The notes under the pieces: model-generated
Database searches by the model: none
Told to the model about the DNA's origin: nothing
Seen by the model: only the letters and a program-made list of their open reading frames with translations
Program-made: the position numbers and the translations under genes
Shown: positions 21,834 through 33,680 of the stretch, piece after piece
Numbering within the stretch: position 1 is the stretch's first letter
Layout: every line of letters starts with the position of its first letter
Assembly: GCA_014529385.2 (NCBI GenBank)
Contig: CM043967.1
Location: 10,490,001-10,554,000 of the forward strand
Reading direction: 5' to 3'
Source: Adiantum capillus-veneris
Taxonomy: Eukaryota > Streptophyta > Polypodiopsida > Polypodiales > Pteridaceae
DNA: 64,000 nucleotides

Positions 21834-24560
21834 CTAGTCCGTGTGCTCTATCTCATAAATAAATTCAGCCTCCATAAGTTTGTCTATCTCCTCTTTTATC
21901 CTTTTGGCGAATGTCTCATTATACGTGTATGGACGTTGTTTGCTTGGCTTTGCATCAGACTTCAGAGGGATTGAATGTTCACAAATGTGAGGATCTACTC
22001 CCTTCAAATCTTTGTACGACCATGCAAATACATCTCGAAATTCCTTAAGTGTTTTGATCAGTAAGTCCTCTTCTTCTCGACTTAGATCTGTGGCAATGTA
22101 AGCAGGTCGCGGATTTTCTCCTAGCTCTGCTAAGTCTATTTTCTTGGCGTTCTCTGGCCCATCGTAGGACTCGTTTGATTTAGGCTCCCTCATTGGTTGT
22201 TGAACCACCAATATTCTTTCCTGAATGGTGTACTTACAATAGTGAGGAGGTACATCTATCTTTTTACTCCCATCACTCTCATTCGTTCCATTGCTACTTT
22301 CCATTTCAGTTGTCCATACATTTTTAATTTTTTGTTTCAACTCATTGTATCTCGTTTTCCTTTCAATTTTCGTCATAATTGGGCTACCATAGACATTCAG
22401 TTTTTCTATTGCAACTCTTTTTTTTGGTTTGCTGGTTTTCTTAGGTTTCAACAGTCTAGATTTAAATCCTGAGTCAACAACCTTAAGAAATCTTCTTGAC
22501 ACTTTATCCTTAGCACAATCAACACCATGAATGTTCATAAGGAAATGTGTCTTACCCCTAAACTCTGGCATGGGTCTCAACCTGGTTGGTGGACTGATCT
22601 GGTGTCGTTTACTCTTGTATCTTTTTTGGCGTCTCTCACTTTGGTTTGGGGAATTGTAGAAGACGTCATTGTCTTGATCTTGATTGTTGTCTCCCTCCGT
22701 ATTTTCCGACTTCTCGTCATCCGCGCTATCCTTGTTTTCACTTTGATCAGAAGAATCATAAAATTCTTCTCCTTCTTGCTTGATTTCTGTAGTGGGGATG
22801 TCCACATAGCCCCCTATCTTAATCTCAAGTTTCGTTTCTGTTTTATGGATCCTCATATTCTCAGTATCTCCATCGTTCTCGTCCTCCTCCACAATTTTGC
22901 TCAACATGTAGTATGGTATGATATCGTAGCCATTCTCATCACAAAATTTGGTGGGAGTGACTTCATTGACATATACATCCAATGTAGCCAAAATTTGAGA
23001 CCATTCTAGGGGTTCGAGCTTCTCTTCACGAAAAGGTTCTCGTATATAGGCATCGTCTTCCAAGACCCTCTCCAATGTCCTTTCATTGTTGTCAAATTCA
23101 CTACATTGAGATGCCCCGCACATCCATATCTCCTTTTTCTTACAAAGCCACGCTGGGACTTCTGATCCACTAATGGTGGCTGAGCCAAATTCTTCCACAG
23201 GGGTTCTCGTGACATCATGGTAGCTATGATTTTTCATGTTTACGCGTGTAGTAGTTTCAGCATGTCTTAGATACAAATAATCATACCCCCAGTCCTGCAC
23301 CATTTTGAGTTGCCTCATGAACGGCCTACCAAGGATAATTTCATAGTTGTTCTTCTTGCCGAAATCTACTATGGCAAAGGTATGTTCGTACTCTATTCCA
23401 CAAGAAGATACCACAATTGCCTCAAGCAATCCTATAGGCCTTTCTATGTGCCCATCCGCCATTTGCAATTTCATTCTAGTTGTTCGTATTGCTGGTTTTC
23501 CCCATTTTTCCCATAGCATTTTGGTCGCAATGGCAATTCCAGCTCCACTATCAAGTATTGCCTTAGTCTCTATGCCGTTATATTCAACTGGTAGGGTTGT
23601 GTTGCCGTCTTCACCCTCACAATACTCTCCTACCTTGTTGAGTGGCACTGGTCTAGTGTTAACTTTCTTCGGTTCTGTGTCATTAAGCTCGGTTTCGAAG
23701 AACTTGAGAGGCATCCTTATGCCAAATTTTTCAAGACATTTTCCCACTTCCGTCCGCATGCTTGGCCTAATTTTTAACAATTCTGCCAATGTGATTGTAC
23801 ACTTGACCGGAGTGGTCAACAAGTCTGTCAGGATTTTAGTGTCCAATTGATTTGACCCGCCTATTCTTTGAGAAGGTACTCTTTGAATTTTTGACCTTGC
23901 CTCATAGTCCCCCATATATGATGGCAAAGTTCTGAGTGATTGTGGTCTGCTATCTTTGGATGCAACTGAACCATTATCCCCTTGAAATGATTTAACGTCT
24001 AAATCCCATGGAGGCTTATTCAAGTTCAGCTCCGAGAAAGGCGCTGACTCGACTGTTTTTGTCTCATATTTTTCTTGAGATTTTCGCACCGTTTCCCATA
24101 GCTCTTCAGGCCAATTTTCTTCCACAATAGGGGAATATGGTGGAAAATCTTTCAGTGATTCATCAGTGCTATTAGGTACGTCTTTTGCATCCTCTACATC
24201 CGGCAAGGATTTAATGTTTTCTATCTTGTCGGGTATCCTTTGTTCGGTTTTGTGAGGTGTTTCATTGTTTGGTGGTTTGATTAGTCTATCTCCTGCTTCC
24301 ATATGTGGAGGCTCCAGTAAAGCTTGTGCAGTTTCAATCAGCTGTTTGCACATCTCTAGTCTCTGTTTTTCTATCTCTGGATATGGATATGTCATCCATC
24401 TTTGCTCTAGAGTCTGTCTGTTCTTCAATCTTGCTTCATATGCTTGCAAGATTGCATCTAAGGGTTCATTGATCTTATCTACCAATACCGACCCTCCTGA
24501 GCTTGCACTTCTTGGTCCTTCAGTTGATTTTAGAGAGTCGGACTCTCTTTGCTGTTTAAG
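21834..24560 (-). pseudogene. Element A protease 1 and linker to RT
   Basis: 883-codon open frame. Retropepsin 1 has the active site LDSGAGIAIA and the C-terminal IILGRPFMRQL. After it comes a long acidic linker, then SRQRPYTYNETFAKRIKEEIDK leading into RT. At the place where element C has a stop between Gag-PR1 and Pol, A reads through (NDVFYNSPNQ) with no extra codon. Ends at the TAG 21834-21836. Confidence 0.85.
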
Positions 24561-27461
24561 TTACTCTCGAGCTATCGTTAGCTCAGCTTCTACATCTTTT
24601 TGTTTTCGCTCACGTCTAGCTTTCATTTTCGCTCTTCGTTCTTTCCAAGGATTATCACGACTGACGCTAGACTTGTCAGTCTTGATTTCTTCTTGATTTT
24701 CATCGTTACTCTTGGGATGATTGTCATTTTTCCTTGCTTGGGCTCTCGTCAAGACCTTAACAGGAATCGGAGTTTCGTTTTCTGACCCTCCATTGGAAGG
24801 TAGCGCTCCAAGCATATTCAAGGTAGTTTTTTCTCCTTTGCTCGGGTTTTTAGGGCAATCAGGGATCAAGTGAGTAATTCCACACTCCGTACAATATGCG
24901 TTGACCCTAATGATTTCGTCATGAGGGCAGTCCCTCAGCCAATGGTCTCCACCAAACTTGTAGCATGGTCCTTTAGGCTGTTGAGGTGCTCCTGGAGCTC
25001 CTCTTTGTTGGCGTGCAATTCTTTGCCCGCTCATGCCTCCGTTGGCTATGAGCAACAGTGTTCTTTCATCCAGGCTATATCGTCCTTCCCCCGCTGCCTG
25101 TGCAGCAGTTGGTGGTCCTGTATTTCCTATCATGCTCCATGGTTCTGGTGTAGAGGGTTCGTCCGGTGGATAATAGACAGAGTTTGCCGCATATCCATTG
25201 GGTTCGTCGTAGTATGCATGCATAGGTACCAAAGCCTTCTCATCCGACTCAGTTACTGTGGGTGTGTATCTTATGCCAATTGGTCGTAATCCTGGTAGGG
25301 GTGGTTGTTGTCCCAACACTGGTTGTGGTCTTTCTGCACCTCCAGGTCCTGGTAGATTGCCAGTCTGATATCTAGGCATAGGTGGGATTTGAGGAGATGT
25401 TGCCTAAGCTTGCGGAGCATATGGTTGTTCTCTCACATATCCCTTGTTATAATAACACACCACCGTCCCATGGTTTGTCCATTTTTGTTCAATCGCACAC
25501 CATTTTGGTTGTTTAGCTTGTGGTTTGGAATACAAGTTAATCTTTTTAAGCACCTCCTCTACAAGCTGCTCTTGGCTTACTGCTACTTCTCCTTTCAGTG
25601 TTGTCTTAGCAGACTTGCTTCCGCTTTGTTGCAAGGAAGAATCATCGTCAAGATCCTTGAACTCACCCTCTTTGTAGACCGCACAATTGTCCACAAGGTA
25701 TAGAGCTTCCTTGGTTAAATCATTCAACGTCGTGCACCTTTTCATATGTAAGTCCTTTTGAAGATCTGCATTCCTTAGTCCTTGGATAAATATAAGCATA
25801 AGTCTGGACTGAGTTGGCAGTTCTTCCACAGGGCAGAACTTAACATATCTTTTTAATCGGAGGGCTGCCTTTTGCACAGACTCTCCATCTTTCTGTTTGA
25901 ATTTATGGATTTGCGAGACTGTATTATGAGCTATCCCCCTTTGTGAGAATTCCTCGATAAACTCGTCAAACACTTCCTCCATAGACTCAAAGTCTCTTCC
26001 CTCCACCGAGTCAAACCATGTAGCAGCATCATCCTCTAAGGTTAAACCGAATCCTGCAAATTGGGTAGGAAAGTCTAACACCTCTTCAACTCTAATTACA
26101 CGCACAAAGGCTGCTACATGATCTCTCGGATCCCTGCTTCCCGTATATTTCTTGTTTACCCATTTTTGCACTTGAGAAGGTCTAATTCTACGATGGTCTA
26201 CAAATCTCATCATGGGATCTTCCCGTCCTAGCCGATATACCTCCTCTAGTCTTCTGTAGTGGCCAGGTTCCTCTCCCAATGGTTCTCCTAATCCATAATT
26301 TCTAACAGTTCTCGTGAGAGATGGTTCATCTCTCCGAACTCGTTCTCGGGGTGTTCCTCCAAGCTCAGTTGACCCCTGAGTCTTTGGCTTACTCTCTCCT
26401 TGATACTGTGCATAGAGTGGTGGTTCTTGTAGATCCCTTAATCCTCGTGCGGTTTGATAACCCTCTCGGGTTTGGTCTTGTTCTAATGTAGCACTCTGGC
26501 GAAGCCATGCCTACAATGATGGCTGAGTAGCTGGTTGGTCCTGATAGTTGGACGTCGATGGTCATGTAGAATGTGAGGTAGCGTCATACTCTTCTGAAAA
26601 GGGATTAGTCGACTTGCTAGGGGTGTAGGTGGCTCTTGGTACTTCGTCGGGGCCATAGGTCGATGCTCCCGGAACTGTTTCCCTTTCAACCTCTTCTGGG
26701 AGAATATGTTTGTATTCTCGCCCGTATCTGTCAACAAAAACAATATCCTTCCCCATAGCAGTTTCATAAGAAAATAATTAAAGAACCTTGTCTTTGCTTA
26801 ATTCATTTGGGTAGGGTTCCTTGCATCGAAAGTAAGAGACTATTCCCTCGCTTTCATGCTTGTAAATCCCTACATTCTCATTATAGGTTGGGACCCTGGT
26901 TGTTTTCTTATCATACATAAAAAGCGCTCCAGGTCAATCGATGTTAGGAGGCGGTTCTTGGGTTTTTGAAACCATTTTCCATTTTGCCACGTTATCCCCA
27001 TATCTGTTGTAATCCTCAGGGTTACTCACTATCAGATAGTGGTTCCCCTTTTCGTCTCGGAATCTGACACCATCATCATAGACTCGAATTATCTCTAGTC
27101 TCTGAGCCGGTCTTTCTTCAATACAAATACACTTGCGTTCTTGATAGTCAGAATAAACTAAGGCTCCCCTCGAGTTAGTTCCTTCCAAGAAGATTATAGT
27201 GAACTGGGTTTCGTTTAAAGGATGTAGAGAGGTGCTCCCCCGTGGCATTGGTCCTTCACCTTTGAAACCTCTTGGCTGTTGACTCCCCGTCATGAAGAAG
27301 GACTTTTCCGACGAAGTGTCAGTATCACTATCCTCTTCAATGATTGGTGCTAATGGGTCTAGCCTCGTCTGAGTTACACTCTCTTCGGTGGACGTGGTGC
27401 TAATTTGACTTTTGACACTTTTAGCTCCCGACTTAACAAAGGCTCCTGACCTTAAATACAT
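24561..27461 (-). pseudogene. Element A gag with several in-frame stops
   Basis: Starts MYLRSGAFVKSG, a Gag opening seen in plant gypsy elements. Open pieces 26934-27461, 26562-26756, 25404-26279 and 24561-25379 are all in one phase, separated only by stops. Contents in order: N-terminal domain (FRCKEPYPNE; VDRYGREYKH), capsid region (VRVIRVEEVLDFPTQFAGFG; RGIAHNTVSQIHKFKQKDG), Pro-rich part, two zinc knuckles. The first knuckle has lost a Cys (CYKFGGDHWLRDC); the second is intact (CTECGITHLIPDC). Confidence 0.85.
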
Positions 27462-29094
27462 AAGAATGAAAGTTTGGTTGCAAACTTAAATCTTACCTGG
27501 ACTCCTTCTTCCTGTATGCCTTTGTGCTGATCTCCTTCTGGGATCTACACAAGGATGGTTAGTCTGTTCACAAGGGTTTTCCCTGAATTACCAAAAATCT
27601 TTCAAGTATATACAGCAACCCCTTAGTCAGTCTTCTGGTGGCCCAATTTCAAATATGAAATGATGGCTGGGATCTATATAGAGAGTATGTCCTAGCAGTA
27701 TAGTCACAAATTGCAAAAAGTGTCTAAGTCACTACTTTCTTAGTCTATCGCGATAGACTAACAATTTGCTCAGCACAAGTCAATTCAAAATTGTGACTTT
27801 ACCCTTGAGTTCTAGTTACCCTCTATAGCCTATCCCTCAAGTTTTATGAAGTTTGGACACTTGGGTTGGGTTTTGGTCCCATTTTAGTATTTCAGTCAGA
27901 GCTTGATTCTCTATCTGACCCTCAGATTGACCTTCAATGTTCTAAATGCCTTGAATTTTGGTGTGTCTGCTATTTAGGCCCTGATAAAACTCTCCCTAGG
28001 GAAAATTTGAAAGAAAAGTTCCCCAGCAATAATTTCCTTGGTCTATCGCGATAGACTAGGCACTTTCTCCAATTTTAGCATTTTTCTCAAGTTTTCAACA
28101 CAGTTGGTTCAGCCTCCCCGTGTGTAGTGCATTGACCAATTTTGGCACTGTTTGGACATTTGGTCAAAGACTTCTTGCCCTTGTCTCTGGATTCAGACTC
28201 TAAACACCAGTTTTGAAGTTTTGTGGTCAAAATGGTGTTCAAATTCATTCAATTTTTGTGAGTATCCTTGTATTGATGTGTTAAACCTGTGGTGTAAAGG
28301 TTTTTTGCTTGTTGCTAGTCAATCACCACCTTCATCAGTATATCGCGATAGACCTAGCAGAGAGCAATGGGGACTTAATTTTTTTTCTGTTTTTGTAGTC
28401 TTGTTCCTTGTGCCCATATAAGTCTATCCCCCAAGTTTTATGAAGTTTGGACTTATTTTGACCTCAAACTCGAGCACTTCACAAATTTCACTTTTCTCTG
28501 ACAATTCACAACTTCATTGCACTTGAAGTGATGCAAATTTGATGACACTTCATCTTAAACTTGTGAACATCAGTCATACCCCATGACACAGTCAGTTTAC
28601 CCTTGGCTAATGGTTATATCTCTTCTTGGCCTCTTTAGGTTATCTTAGTGTTTCCTTATGACAATCACCTGTTTATTTTTTTGTTGGTTTTGGTCGCAGT
28701 TTTTATGTTTTCTCGAGTGTTGGATCATAAATTTCAATGTCGACTCTTTTCACCCCTTTCAAGGGTATATGGGGTGGGTTTTGCTTTCAAGGAAAGCAAC
28801 TGCCTTATTGTTTCTTCTTTTTGTTTGTTTTTTGCGCTTTTACAATGTTTTTCTACTCTATTTCTTCACAAGTATAACAAGCACTCAAAACCAAAAACCA
28901 TAACTCCACATTATCCTACTTAACTAAATCTAACTAGTCGCAGACCCTCGACAAGACACAGGCTTCCTGGCTATCCACTAGACCTCACGATACTCTATCC
29001 TGGATCTTGTTCTAAAAGTTTAATCTCTCTCTAGTCAAAACTAAAGTAAGCTAACCATCACACGAGTGACGTAGATCTCCCTACTTAAGGTCTT
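27462..29094 (-). other. 5' leader of element A with three palindromes
   Basis: No credible open frame between PBS and gag start. A-type palindromes at 27742-27759 (perfect), 28040-28057 (first base changed) and 28337-28354 (two or three changes). Confidence 0.75.
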
Positions 29095-29115
29095 GTGTCC
29101 CGGCAGTGGCGCCAA
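29095..29115 (-). other. Primer-binding site of element A
   Basis: On the element strand TGGCGCCACTGCCGGGAC follows the 5' LTR after one base. It resembles the tRNA-Asp complement TGGCGCCGTTGCCGGGG with about three mismatches in 17. Confidence 0.75.
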
Positions 29116-29989
29116 TGTTTTAGGGAAAAACTACTCCCTTGTTCATACTCACGAGCACGACACAGACAACATACTTATCATCCAATGACACGACTAACCC
29201 GTAGGTGCAGGTAGGCAATCTCGTTAGCTTGTCAGGCTGAGACCAATCTACACATACACACTTTTATGATGCATCAATCACTAACCCTGGTAGAATGCAA
29301 CCCACTCTATCCCTAAACGTTCACAACACAGTTTACACGTCCAATGAACTTGGAATCGCATCAAACTTACTAGGCACCATCCTCTCACTAGGATATACTT
29401 ACCTATAAGTCTAATCTCACCATGAACCCTAGTTATCTCGAATACAGTCGCGATACACTAACAGGTCATAATCCAAAAGTGGGCGAAACTTAAGTTTATG
29501 AGTATCTATGTGTAGCTAATCTCTTTCTCATTCCATAAAGCACTTGATTATTGAAAACAAACACCGTTTGTGCTACTTACAAGCAAAACAAGCTCGAGGA
29601 AGGATCGATTGCGATCAACTCGAAACGGTGAATGCGTAGCGTGGGCGCGTAGCTCTCGGAGAGACTACCGCGATGGTGTGGTCGCGTCGTGAATCCGGTG
29701 AGGGAGAAGCGCGTAGCGAAGAGGATAAGACACACTCACTCTCTCTCCCTCCCTCCCTCTCAGACTCGTACACCACAGGATTAATATTCAAATGTTATTC
29801 AAAAATGGTTCTAAGGTGACTTTTATACTTTAGTCACCTTAGCTCAAAAATGTACATGGGGTTCTCTTACTCATTATTACAAAGTGGGAACAAATCTGAG
29901 TCCTGACTAACTGATTAATCTTTACATAACCCAAACGAATGGATCAAAATGATAAGACGTCTTTGACATAAAATGGGAATTTGATATGC
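29116..29989 (-). mobile_element. 5' LTR of element A, outer end missing
   Basis: Aligns with 10545-11456 but stops at GATATGC; the outermost 45-48 bases (ending CTCCAACA in the intact copy) are absent and MULE sequence follows at 29990. Also differs by a short indel near 29424 and a shorter CT run. The TATA box within its inverted repeat is retained at 29811-29842. Confidence 0.9.
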
Positions 29990-32360
29990 CCAAATCGCTT
30001 TGAATCGGCTATCACCAATACATTTTTTATGCATATTAGGATAGTTTCTAAGTAACAAGCAAGAGAAAGTCACAAAAACATACCTATTTCTTGCTTTTGT
30101 TTGAAGAATCTCAACAAGGTTCCCCCCATGCGATTGCCAGTCTTAGAGTCTCCCACAAGGGCATGTAATAACTCTACTATTGATCGATTGATACGTGCTT
30201 CCAAAAGGGTATACTTTATGTACTGCCACAATCGCTCTACTAAATTTGTAGTGTCCACGTTGCCGTGGTTGAAAATCCTTCCAAACTTTGGCCATCATTT
30301 TCTCCACATGCAAGAATCCCCACACCAACCATTTGTGATGTGTCGAACTATATTCTGGTAGGATGCATATCTTTGAAGCAATAGTTGGTATCTTCCCACA
30401 AAGTCTTCCTCTGTTGCACTATGCATGAGATTTGACATCTCCACGCATCTCCATGGGAACCTTCCATAGGAGGAATGTACTATCACAAAAAATACCCACT
30501 ATTCACAAAACATGCTATAAGAAAAAGAAATACCTGTGGAAGAAGATTTTCAACCCAAGCCTTCTGTGTGTGGAACGAACACAGCAACACATGGCAAGAA
30601 ATTTGGGATCGATTTGCCTCATGCATCCCACAATGTGGATCTTCCTCCACTACATTGAGTAAGGCTTCAAGTTCTTGTTGTGATTTATCAATAACAAGAG
30701 CACTAGGACGGATATGTCCCATTTTTGAGAACACTTTACGAAGTGTTAGCTCTAAAGATATAACCTCATGGCGACCACCAATATCTGAGGTGCAAAACGT
30801 GAACCATATTGGAATACCCACACCAAGTTGATTGGGAAGCACAGCCGCAAACAATGGTAGACCAAATGCATTTGTGTTGAAGGTACTATCGATTGCCCAC
30901 GAGTTATTTTGAGAAAAACGCATAGCTATCTCGAGCATCCATTCATCTTGCAATATTAGGATGAATGTTCTATCCTTTGGATCCATGGCATTGGGATTAT
31001 ATGGTTGGACGTACAACACGTACATGTAACAACTTATCAAGACATAGTAGTTATGGTAAAAATACTCTCATTGGTTTGGATCTTACCTTATTTGCAAGGC
31101 TAAAGCTTCCATATACATTGTTGTCCAATCATCATTACTTACTCTATTTGTAAAAACCATACACACATGCCATAAACTTTCACATTCTATTACACTCACT
31201 AAAGATTCTAATCATACGTAGTTGTTTAGAAGTACCTTGAATGCGAGCTCGATATGAAAACATTTGGATCTCCCCTGGGATCATAAAGAATCTGTAGATT
31301 GTGCGCTCCAGTATGGAAGCCCTTTCCATTTGGATCTTTTCTTTGGATAATGACAATTGTGCAACATGGCGAGAGCTTCCAACATCGAATAAGTCATCCA
31401 AGCAACATTTTATGACATGTGGGTGAATTGGCAAATGATAAAGATCACTTCTTGACCCAGGAACATGCCCTTGATGGACTGGATTGACAATAATGCGCAC
31501 ATCGTTGTGCTCCTCTATGAACTCCACTTGTACCTTGAATGTGCAGCCACACTTCTTTGATGTTCGCAGTCGCTTTATCAATCCACTCCACTTGGGTTTT
31601 CCTCCTCTATGGCATATGTAGTCCACTTTGACTTTGGAAGGTGTATGCTTCTTTGATGATCGGGCAATCACTAGCTTGACCTTGTGCTCTATCATTATAC
31701 GTGTGAGATGCTTGTCCACATTATCTCTGTTTGTGTTGATGATGGCATTGCTGGCTTATTGAGATCAAAATCATTGCATTGAGTATTTGACATGTGAGGA
31801 TTCTTTTTAACAGTGCATACACATGAGTTTACAAATGCCTTGATGTAAGCTATCCGTATTCCATGGCGATGAATATCAATAGACCATTTTACCTTGAGAG
31901 CTTCGAGCATTGAAGTGACTCCTCGGTGTTGTCCACCACCTTCATTGCAATGAGCATGTCTAACAATGCTTTCCCAATCCTCAATGCAAGCAATCCGTAG
32001 CTTGGGTTCCACTTTCAAGCAAAGTCCAAGCAAGACATCTTCATCCTGTAGTAGCAAACAAAGGCTCTCTTTTATTCTTCACCACTTCTTAAGATCTAGC
32101 ATTCCCCTAGTGTCATATTTCTTCAAAATATCCAAGGGTATGGACATTCCTTCCTGTAGAGCCATTATCATTAAGTTGTAAGTTCCTCTATCAAAAGAGA
32201 AAAATGTTGGTGACAAATATTGGAGAGGATCAACCACAACCACATCGAATGGTTCAATGTCTGAAGTATTGCATGACTCATCAGATCTTGTGCTATCATC
32301 GGAGTGATTTTCAAGGTCATCACTTGTGAAAAGCCAATCCATGGTAATCAAGAGTACCAA
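29990..32360 (-). pseudogene. MULE transposase, N-terminus and catalytic core, copy 1
   Basis: Exons on minus: start near 32360 (MDWLFTSDDLENHSDD); 31695-32057 (VEPKLRIACIEDWESIVRH); 31180-31719 with a Cys/His DNA-binding region (YICHRGG, KKCGCTFKVQVEF, VHQGHVPGS); 30483-31040 with the MULE core: NSWAIDSTFNTN (first Asp), SALVIDKSQQELEA (second Asp), LLCSFHTQKAWVENLL (Cys-x-Phe-His...Trp); then 30070-30258 (TTNLVERLWQYIKYTLLEA). Likely introns, e.g. about 31041-31095 and 30023-30070. The reading ends at 29990, where element A starts; the SWIM part lies at 9715-10544. Frameshifts are likely, so marked pseudogene. Confidence 0.8.
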
Positions 32361-32824
32361 ATATGCTTAATATATAGGGAAAAGTGTGAATAGTAGAGGT
32401 TATGTAAACAACAATGCTTGAAAACTAAGAGGAGTGTTGTGTGTGCAAGGAGAGAAAGCAATGGCATGTGCTTGAAAATAGTACTTCACTTTCACAAGGC
32501 CCCTTATCCGGATTTTGGAAAAAAGTAAACTCGGGTACCCGAGGTTACTAAAATACCCGAGTTTACAAACTGACAAAAGTATCTTCAATTATAGCACTAT
32601 CATCATAATATGTAGAGCGTACAATCATGAAAGCTAGAGGAAATCTTTATAATTCTCCACCATAAAAGCACCTTACATGCTTTACATCCAAATTTAAAAG
32701 TAATGCGAAATCCTCTGCGTGGTCCCCACCAAAAGTAAACTCGACTACCCGAGTTTACTTTTGTACCCGAGTTTACTTTTTTGGCACCGACAAAATCAAC
32801 GGATCCCCTTTGTAGATGTGACTC
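32361..32824. repeat. MULE upstream region with palindromic repeats
   Basis: Upstream of the copy-1 transposase start. Versions of the MULE palindrome occur at about 32519-32546 (one mismatch), 32554-32567 (half) and 32731-32784 (one and a half copies). No gene. Confidence 0.75.
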
Positions 32825-33310
32825 TTAGCCCATTTCCACCCTTGATCCCATCTCCCATGCGCATGTTAGATATAACTGAGGATCTCTCTCTCTGTCTCTC
32901 TCCCTCCCGGGCCCCGCGCTCATTTTATTTGGCTTATATAATATCCGTTCTTTGAGAAATGCGGCATGTTTGGTGGGATCGGCCTTGGAGAACAGTCGAG
33001 GAGAATCTTCTGCAGTATCCGGTCTAGGAGGGTAAAGCTTGTGCATAACTAGCTGGCCGGAGATGAGGGCATTGAGATATACATGCAAAGGCTGGCAAGT
33101 AGACGGACGTGAGCGTGGGTAAAGAGATGCAGAGCGGATCATCAAAGGCTCTATTGTGCAGATTGGAGGGGCGGAGGGGTCGAACACCGGCACATTCTTC
33201 AGAAGCAAGTTGTAGGATTCACAGTGCTGGCATCGGATTTGCAGGCCCGTGTCCATGAAATAGTGGCGGGAGGAAACAGGAGATTCTTGCATCCCTGGAC
33301 TGTATATCAT
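32825..33310 (-). CDS. Unrecognised 161-codon open frame, possible captured exon
   Basis: Richer in G+C than the transposon DNA around it. The translation looks protein-like (GLQIRCQHCESYNLLLKNVP; AFLKERILYKPNK) with a CxxC and balanced composition until about residue 130, after which it becomes Arg/Glu repeat-like. No family recognised. It lies just outside the palindromic end of MULE copy 1. It could be a host exon picked up by a transposon, or a chance frame. Confidence 0.3.
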   Translation of the reverse strand: MIYSPGMQESPVSSRHYFMDTGLQIRCQHCESYNLLLKNVPVFDPSAPPICTIEPLMIRSASLYPRSRPSTCQPLHVYLNALISGQLVMHKLYPPRPDTAEDSPRLFSKADPTKHAAFLKERILYKPNKMSAGPGRERDRERDPQLYLTCAWEMGSRVEMG

Positions 33311-33517
33311 CTCTCTACAAGTCGAGTCTTGTCATTTTGAAATAACGCCTCTCTGCATAGAAGAAAACAGGGTGAAATAATTTCCAAATATGTGAATTGG
33401 AGGCCATGGTAGGAATCTACTATGGGATGCTACCATTTTTCATTCAAAAAGCTATACACTACAGAAGCCATCAATACGGTTTTCACTCGGTAGAGCAAGA
33501 AAAAGGAGTCCTTCCAC

Positions 33518-33611
<94 letters not shown>

Positions 33612-33680
33612 ACGCTTTCTATTGAATGCATTATTCCTTCTGAATAAGAAGAGACATGAAGAAGTAGTTCCCTCCTCTCT
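33311..33680. other. Spacer with a long AG microsatellite
   Basis: (AG)45 at 33520-33609. The frames reading through it are repeat artefacts. Copy 2 of the MULE starts at about 33680. Confidence 0.8.

Larger units (their letters stand above)
10545..29989 (-). mobile_element. Ty3/gypsy element A, reverse orientation, about 19.4 kb
   Basis: In element order: 5' LTR 29116-29989 (truncated), PBS, leader with palindromes, 9.8-kb single-frame polyprotein gene, spacer with palindromes, coiled-coil gene, PPT, 3' LTR 10545-11502. It splits the transposase of MULE copy 1. CTTGT at 10540-10544 precedes the 3' LTR; its partner cannot be found because the outer end of the 5' LTR is missing. LTRs differ at roughly 27 of about 870 aligned positions (hand count), so it is older than C and D. 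Confidence 0.9.
7320..32790. mobile_element. MULE copy 1 with a Ulp1-like gene, split by gypsy element A
   Basis: Left part 7320-10544 (Ulp1-like gene on +, palindrome, SWIM part of the transposase on -) and right part 29990-32790 (transposase N-terminus and catalytic core on -, then palindromic repeats) form one element once A (10545-29989) is removed. MULEs with Ulp1-like protease genes are known in plants as Kaonashi-type elements. The left limit is where gag of B stops; the right limit is the last palindromic repeat. I could not identify terminal inverted repeats or a target duplication, so both ends are approximate. Confidence 0.6.

Noticed and set aside
22197-23850. Hydrophobic + strand frames (22197-22472, 22527-23009, 23347-23850)
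   Set aside because: Antisense shadows of element A's acidic linker and protease; no matching frame is kept in C.
15214-28354. CRISPR-like array (regular short repeats)
   Set aside because: Palindromes are 100-300 bp apart with uneven spacing in a eukaryotic retroelement; no cas genes.
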